Below, piece after piece: positions 6,085 through 9,863 of a stretch of 9,863 nucleotides of DNA. This DNA comes from an uncultured Clostridia bacterium (GTDB taxonomy: Bacteria; Bacillota; Clostridia; Oscillospirales; Acutalibacteraceae): NCBI GenBank assembly GCA_947171615.1, contig CAMVYG010000070.1, positions 1 through 9,863 on the forward strand, in the 5' to 3' direction. The first letter of the stretch is position 1. Each line of letters begins with the position of its first letter. The notes under the pieces are model-generated. The model was given only the letters and a program-made list of their open reading frames with translations. It was not told where the DNA came from and searched no databases. Both the position numbers and the translations under genes were made by a program.

Positions 6085-6774
6085 ATGAAACGAATTTTAT
6101 CACTGTTTCTGATAGCGGCTCTTGTAACGACCGTGTTTCTGGTGGGAGGTATTCCCGCTTCAGCTGCCGGGCTCAGCGATTATGTCAGTGTAACCGGCTA
6201 TGATCCTGATACGGATTATATGCAGGCAATGCAGCGCGCCCTAAACGACGGAAGCTCTTATGCATTGCAGGTCGGGGCGATCTATGAGAAACAGAGAAAC
6301 CTGAAAATCGATTCACTCAAACTTTCTCAGAAAAAGACCTCTTATTTCAGCACCTATACTACAGCGGCACAGATCAAAGAGGCCATGGCGGCTGACGCCA
6401 AACCCAAATATACTCAGGAGGATCTGGATCTCTTATCCAGAGTGATCTATGCTGAGGTAGGCTGTACCTGGATTCCCGATTGGGTGCAGCGCATGGTGGG
6501 CAGCGTGGTTTTGAACCGGGTGGCAAGTCCCTACTATCCCAATACCATTCGGGAGGTTATCTATCAGCCGGGGCAGTATTCGCCTACCTGGGACGGCTCC
6601 ATCAATAAGAAGCCGGACGCCAGAACCATTGCAAACGCAAAATACCTGTTGGAGCATGGCAGCATTTGCCCTGCAAATGTAATAGGGCAGAATTCCATTG
6701 TTACCGGAAGCGGCGTTTATCAGAGCTATCACGATTCTGTTTTAGGCACTACCGTGTATTTCTGCTATATGTAA
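6085..6774 (+). CDS. Secreted SleB/CwlJ-type cell wall hydrolase
   Basis: This 229-residue protein starts with a classical signal peptide: MKR, a long hydrophobic core, then IPASAA with cleavage expected near residue 28. A linker of about 80 residues with no recognised domain follows. The C-terminal half (about 113-229) is a Hydrolase_2 (SleB/CwlJ) domain: LLSRVIYAEV with the probable catalytic Glu124, SVVLNRVASPYYPNTIREVIYQPGQYSPTWDGS, and a conserved C-terminal part. Known members cut peptidoglycan, classically the spore cortex during germination, but many clostridial relatives are not proven germination enzymes. No separate N-terminal peptidoglycan-binding domain is seen. The ATG at 6085 is chosen because AGGAG lies ten bases upstream and the signal peptide begins there; a longer reading from 5866 would run back through the previous terminator. 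It appears monocistronic. Confidence 0.88.
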   Translation: MKRILSLFLIAALVTTVFLVGGIPASAAGLSDYVSVTGYDPDTDYMQAMQRALNDGSSYALQVGAIYEKQRNLKIDSLKLSQKKTSYFSTYTTAAQIKEAMAADAKPKYTQEDLDLLSRVIYAEVGCTWIPDWVQRMVGSVVLNRVASPYYPNTIREVIYQPGQYSPTWDGSINKKPDARTIANAKYLLEHGSICPANVIGQNSIVTGSGVYQSYHDSVLGTTVYFCYM

Positions 6775-6784
6775 AGCTTTTATA

Positions 6785-6831
6785 AAAGGAAGGGACTTCA
6801 CGTTTTGGAAAAACGTGAAGTCCCTTCCTTT
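6785..6831. terminator. Perfect 22-bp hairpin, probable bidirectional terminator
   Basis: Bases 6785-6806 are the exact reverse complement of 6810-6831, with a three-base loop, GGA. The hairpin starts ten bases after the wall hydrolase stop and lies 34 bases beyond the pepF stop on the other strand. T-rich ends (CCTTTATT on plus, CCTTTTAT on minus) fit weak U-tails in both directions. Confidence 0.8.
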
Positions 6832-6865
6832 ATTACCGCAGTTGCCGGGCAAAGCGGAATTTTAG

Positions 6866-8665
6866 TTAATTCAGTTCCTCCGTCAGCCTGCAGATCTCTT
6901 CTATGATCCCGCCGATGGTTTCTATGGTATCCAGCAGGGGAGCGTCAGTGGAGATATCTACTCCTGCCATTTTGGCAAGCTCCAGGGGTGTCTTCGTGCT
7001 GCCGGCGGCAAGCACCCTTTTCCAGTCCTCCACGGCAGGTTGTCCTTCGGTCTCAATTCGCTTGCATGCCTGAGTTGCCACGGTTAAACCGGCGCTGTAG
7101 GTATAGGAATACAGGCCCATGTAATAATGGGGCTGGCGCATCCATGTAAGCTCAGCGCCCTCAGGCAGCTCCACAGCGTCTCCCCAGAATTTTGTAAGGG
7201 TTTCCCGCATCAGGCGATTCAGGGTCTCAGCCTGTACGCTGCCGCCATTGTCAATGATTCGGTAAACCTCACGCTGATAGGCGGCTTCCAGCAGATGCGT
7301 GACGAAGTTGTGATAATAGGTGTTCCCAATCATACAGCTTAAAACCCACCGCCGGAACCGTTTATCCGGGTTGGTTTTCAGCATGTAGTGAGCCATCAGC
7401 AGCTCATTCATAGTGGAAGGCGCTTCCACGAAATAGGTGGATACCTCAGTGTCAAAGACAGACTGGGCGGCGTTGCAGCTTTTGAAATGCCCTGCGTGCC
7501 CCAGCTCATGAGCCAGGGTAAATACATCGGACATCCGGTCATGCCAGGTCAAAAGAATAAAGGAATGGCTGCCATAGGGGCTGGCGCAGAAGCCGCCGGT
7601 GGATTTTCCCTGGTTCTGCGCAAAATCCACCCACCGTTCCCGGTAAGCGGCACGGATCATTTCCTGATAGTCCCCGCCCATGACGGAGAGCCCATTTACA
7701 ATGTATTCCTTGGATTCTTCAATGGTCACCTTGGGGTCGTATTCCGGGTCCACCGCCAGTTTCAGATCGGCATAGGTCATGTTTGAAAGGCCGTGGACCT
7801 TTTGAAGGAGTTTTGCGTATTTCCGCATGTGCGGAGCCAGCTTTTCCATAATGAGATCGATCTGTCGGTCGTATAGCTCCCTTGTGACCTTCTGATCAAA
7901 CAGTAGACTATCATAAACAGAGGAAAAGCCGCGCAGGGTGGCAATGGTTTTTTCCGTCTGCACCTGGCTTTGATAGGCGGCGGCAGTAACATTTTCATAT
8001 TCCCGCAGCTTGCCGTAAAAAGCCTTGAAAGCGTTCCGGCGCACCTCGGTGCGGGGATCGTATTCATAATCGTCCTCATAAAGGGAATAGCCCAGAGGGA
8101 ATTCCTGTCCCTCGGCAGAAAAAGCCGGGAACTGCATATCTGCCAGCTTTGCCATGTTGTAGACCTGATAGGGTGTGTTAAAGGTGGGGGAAAGGGCCGC
8201 AAGCACCCGCTCAGTTTCCGGTTGGAGCTGATGGGGCTTTTGCCGGAGCAGATCGCTGAGATAGCCGCTGTTTCCGCCGCTGGAGGCAATGGCCTCGCGT
8301 AAAATGGCTTCGTCCTGCTGGATGATCTCACTGTTGATAAAGCTTAGGCGGCTGAGGATCTTAGAAACCAGCTGAGACATTTTTTCGTTTTCTTCCTGAA
8401 GCGCGGCGTCACTGTAATCTACCGATGCGGCTAAGTCCCGGTAAGTACTGGCGGGGATCAAAAGCTCGTACAGCTCCCGGAAGAGATCCAGACAGGCATT
8501 GATAGACTCCGGCGTAGTCAGCTTTCCCCGGTAGTCCTGCTCCAATTTTGTAGTGAGCAGTTCCATCTTTTCCACATCGGCCTTCCAGGCGGCCTCATTC
8601 GGATAAATAGCGGAAAGATCCCAGGTCAGCTCTACAGGAATTTCTTTTCTTTTTTGCAGTTCCAT
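6866..8665 (-). CDS. pepF: Oligoendopeptidase F (M3B zinc metallopeptidase)
   Basis: PepF-type enzymes are cytoplasmic zinc endopeptidases that cut short peptides and help recycle amino acids. The 599-residue length is typical. The zinc site is HELGH (His386, Glu387, His390), and the third ligand is Glu414 in FVEAPS, the expected distance downstream. The substrate-site region HYYMGLYSYTYSAGLTVA near the C-terminus is also conserved in the M3B family. The N-terminal part, from ELTWDLSAIYPNEAAW, is the usual helical region covering the active-site channel. There is no signal peptide. The ATG is preceded on its strand by AGGAG ten bases upstream. It is transcribed away from the DNA glycosylase gene from a promoter at 8709-8738 and ends at the shared hairpin. 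I see no truncation or missing catalytic residue. Confidence 0.95.
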   Translation of the reverse strand: MELQKRKEIPVELTWDLSAIYPNEAAWKADVEKMELLTTKLEQDYRGKLTTPESINACLDLFRELYELLIPASTYRDLAASVDYSDAALQEENEKMSQLVSKILSRLSFINSEIIQQDEAILREAIASSGGNSGYLSDLLRQKPHQLQPETERVLAALSPTFNTPYQVYNMAKLADMQFPAFSAEGQEFPLGYSLYEDDYEYDPRTEVRRNAFKAFYGKLREYENVTAAAYQSQVQTEKTIATLRGFSSVYDSLLFDQKVTRELYDRQIDLIMEKLAPHMRKYAKLLQKVHGLSNMTYADLKLAVDPEYDPKVTIEESKEYIVNGLSVMGGDYQEMIRAAYRERWVDFAQNQGKSTGGFCASPYGSHSFILLTWHDRMSDVFTLAHELGHAGHFKSCNAAQSVFDTEVSTYFVEAPSTMNELLMAHYMLKTNPDKRFRRWVLSCMIGNTYYHNFVTHLLEAAYQREVYRIIDNGGSVQAETLNRLMRETLTKFWGDAVELPEGAELTWMRQPHYYMGLYSYTYSAGLTVATQACKRIETEGQPAVEDWKRVLAAGSTKTPLELAKMAGVDISTDAPLLDTIETIGGIIEEICRLTEELN

Positions 8666-8708
8666 ATATCATTCTCTCCTCTCAGAAAATTCAGCTTTGG
8701 CTTTTAGT

Positions 8709-8738
8709 ATCTTACCACTCAGGTTGAGGGCTTGTCAA
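8709..8738 (-). promoter_or_regulatory. Promoter for pepF
   Basis: On the minus strand, a perfect TTGACA (8738-8733) is followed 18 bases later by TAAGAT (8714-8709), a four-of-six -10 match. The start would lie near 8702, leaving a leader of about 36 bases that contains the ribosome site. Confidence 0.55.
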
Positions 8739-8756
8739 TTTCCGAAAGAACTGAAA

Positions 8757-8785
8757 ATGACAAAACATCCGGAAAGGGGTATAAT
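8757..8785 (+). promoter_or_regulatory. Promoter for the DNA glycosylase gene
   Basis: ATGACA (8757-8762, five of six) and a perfect TATAAT (8780-8785) are separated by exactly 17 bases. Transcription would start near 8792, about 57 bases before the ATG at 8849. Confidence 0.75.
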
Positions 8786-8848
8786 AACAAAAAAGCGGTT
8801 GTAAAAAACTTTCAGCTAAGTAAAAGAAAAAGCGGAGGAAACACAGAA

Positions 8849-9469
8849 ATGGCTCTTGCGCAGGAATTTTTTGCAGGCGATACGGTAAAAATTGCCCGCT
8901 CACTTCTTGGAAAGTATTTGATTCGCCGGTATGGTGAAACCGTTTTGGCGGTCCGCATTACGGAAACGGAGGCCTATGTTGGGCGAATGGATAAGGCGTG
9001 CCATGCTTATCATTACCGCAAAACGGAGCGTACCAAGGTGCTGTACGCTCCGCCGGGAACGGCCTATGTCTATTTGATTTACGGGCTTCATTGCTGTCTG
9101 AATTTTGTAACGGAGCCGGAAGGGGAGCCTGCCGCGGTGTTGATTCGGGGCGTTGAACCCCGATATGGTCTAAGCCATATGGCGTATAACCGGTTTGGAC
9201 GGGAAGCGGAAGCCCTTACCGCCTATCAGCGGAAAAATTTTTTGAATGGCCCCGGAAAGGTATGCGCCGGTTTGAAAATAGACAGAAGCCTGAACGGACT
9301 TCCTTTTGGCTCTCCGGAGCTGGAGGTGTGCGGCAGCCTTTCGGAAGTGGGACTGCCTGAGTTTCCAGAGGATAGGCAGCCTCTTGAAATTCGGGTAAGT
9401 AAACGGATCGGAAGCGATTATGCTGAGGAAGCGGCGGACTTTCTCTGGAGGTTGTATCTTGAGCCATAA
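8849..9469 (+). CDS. 3-methyladenine DNA glycosylase (AAG/MPG family)
   Basis: AAG-type glycosylases flip out alkylated purines such as 3-methyladenine and hypoxanthine and cut the N-glycosidic bond, starting base excision repair. The 206-residue length is normal for bacterial members. The active site is clear: in ITETEAYVG, Glu41 matches the catalytic Glu125 of human AAG and Tyr43 matches its base-stacking Tyr127. His52 in CHAYHY matches human His136, and GTAYVYLIYGLHCCLNFV is the conserved core. NGPGKVCAGLKID is the usual C-terminal block. The ATG at 8849 has GGAGG ten bases upstream and fits the family N-terminus. An extension back to 8732 would run across the promoter. The gene is convergent with the exonuclease gene, with only 30 bases between stops and no obvious hairpin there. 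Confidence 0.95.
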   Translation: MALAQEFFAGDTVKIARSLLGKYLIRRYGETVLAVRITETEAYVGRMDKACHAYHYRKTERTKVLYAPPGTAYVYLIYGLHCCLNFVTEPEGEPAAVLIRGVEPRYGLSHMAYNRFGREAEALTAYQRKNFLNGPGKVCAGLKIDRSLNGLPFGSPELEVCGSLSEVGLPEFPEDRQPLEIRVSKRIGSDYAEEAADFLWRLYLEP

Positions 9470-9499
9470 GCTTAATTGACTTTCTGGAGAAGCAACCGT

Positions 9500-9862
9500 C
9501 TATTTCAGCCCGATCCCGTGTAATACCTCGGCAGTAGTGGTTTCAAAAAAACGATATGTAAGCTCTTCCGCGGAAAAGGGAAGAGGCGCGGTGTTGTCAA
9601 GCTTGATGAGCTCATAATTGATCTTCAGTTTTTCAGCGCTTTCCAGAATCGATTTTTTTACAGAATGCTTTTTGACAGCTTCAGCATTTTTCAAAAGATT
9701 TTCAAGAGTTCCGAATTCCTGAAGCAGAGCGGCCGCTGTTTTAGGCCCTATATTTGACGCTCCCTTAATAGCGTCTGCCGCATCTCCGGTAAGCGACTTA
9801 AAATCCGCATATTGCGCGGGCGTGATCCCGAATTTTTCCGCGAGCCATTCCGGTGTGCAGAG
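9500..9862 (-). CDS. 5'-3' exonuclease, C-terminal part (5' end outside window)
   Basis: The frame is open from the window edge to TAG at 9502-9500, giving 120 residues of the C-terminal part. It carries the helix-hairpin-helix (H3TH) region of the FEN/Pol I-type 5' nucleases: FKSLTGDAADAIKG, then NIGPKTAAALLQEFGTLENLL. In these nucleases the two Asp of the GDxxD motif bind metal; both are present (visible residues 27 and 30). The usual continuation DNIPGV reads DAIKGA here, so one normally conserved Asn is Ala. The protein ends about 80 residues after the H3TH region with no sign of a polymerase domain. It is therefore a stand-alone exonuclease rather than DNA polymerase I, probably acting in DNA repair or RNA primer removal. 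The catalytic N-terminal half is outside the window. Confidence 0.85.
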   Translation of the reverse strand, partial: LCTPEWLAEKFGITPAQYADFKSLTGDAADAIKGASNIGPKTAAALLQEFGTLENLLKNAEAVKKHSVKKSILESAEKLKINYELIKLDNTAPLPFSAEELTYRFFETTTAEVLHGIGLK

Positions 9863-9863
9863 A

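Noticed and set aside
8732..8848. N-terminal extension of the DNA glycosylase to 8732
   Set aside because: It runs across the ATGACA/TATAAT promoter, and the family N-terminus begins at the ATG at 8849.
1..9863. Search for a defence, mobile or secondary-metabolite system
   Set aside because: No transposase, integrase, toxin-antitoxin pair, CRISPR repeat, tRNA or biosynthetic core gene was found; the genes are housekeeping or carbohydrate enzymes with ordinary neighbours.

Overview
The window looks like chromosomal DNA of an anaerobic low-to-mid-GC Gram-positive bacterium, most likely class Clostridia (Lachnospiraceae/Oscillospiraceae-like). This rests on AGGAG-type ribosome binding sites before almost every gene, TTGACA/TATAAT-type promoters, U-tailed hairpin terminators, and the gene types: fused chorismate mutase/prephenate dehydratase, cytoplasmic GH3 glucosidase, SleB-type wall hydrolase, PepF and an AAG-type glycosylase. 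The genus cannot be fixed from the sequence alone. There is no tRNA, rRNA, CRISPR array, insertion sequence or phage gene.

Region 1 (1-2988, + strand) is the end of an aromatic amino acid operon: the C-terminal part of chorismate synthase (aroC), a DUF2461 protein, pheA (chorismate mutase plus prephenate dehydratase) and a GNAT acetyltransferase, closed by an intrinsic terminator. AroC makes chorismate, and PheA turns it into prephenate and then phenylpyruvate for phenylalanine. As written, pheA is broken by an in-frame TAA at 1608-1610. The stop lies in a G-rich segment that looks like a degraded copy of the 33 bases that follow it, so either an assembly artefact or a real recent disruption must be considered.

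Region 2 (2989-5880, + strand) holds an unrecognised small membrane protein with about five membrane segments. It is followed by a GH3 beta-glucosidase-type enzyme with its own promoter, a methionine-rich C-terminal tail and a strong terminator.

Region 3 (5881-6831) holds a secreted SleB-type cell-wall hydrolase. Its leader has an extended -10 promoter that overlaps an interrupted inverted repeat. The gene ends at a perfect 22-bp hairpin that can serve both it and the convergent pepF.

Region 4 (6832-9863) has oligoendopeptidase F on the minus strand, divergent from a 3-methyladenine DNA glycosylase, with well-formed promoters for both in the intergenic space. At the right edge, convergent to the glycosylase, lies the C-terminal part of a 5'-3' exonuclease cut by the window end.

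I see no convincing new multi-gene system. Apart from the pheA interruption this is ordinary housekeeping and carbohydrate-metabolism DNA. The pheA junction and the wall-hydrolase leader most deserve a second look.
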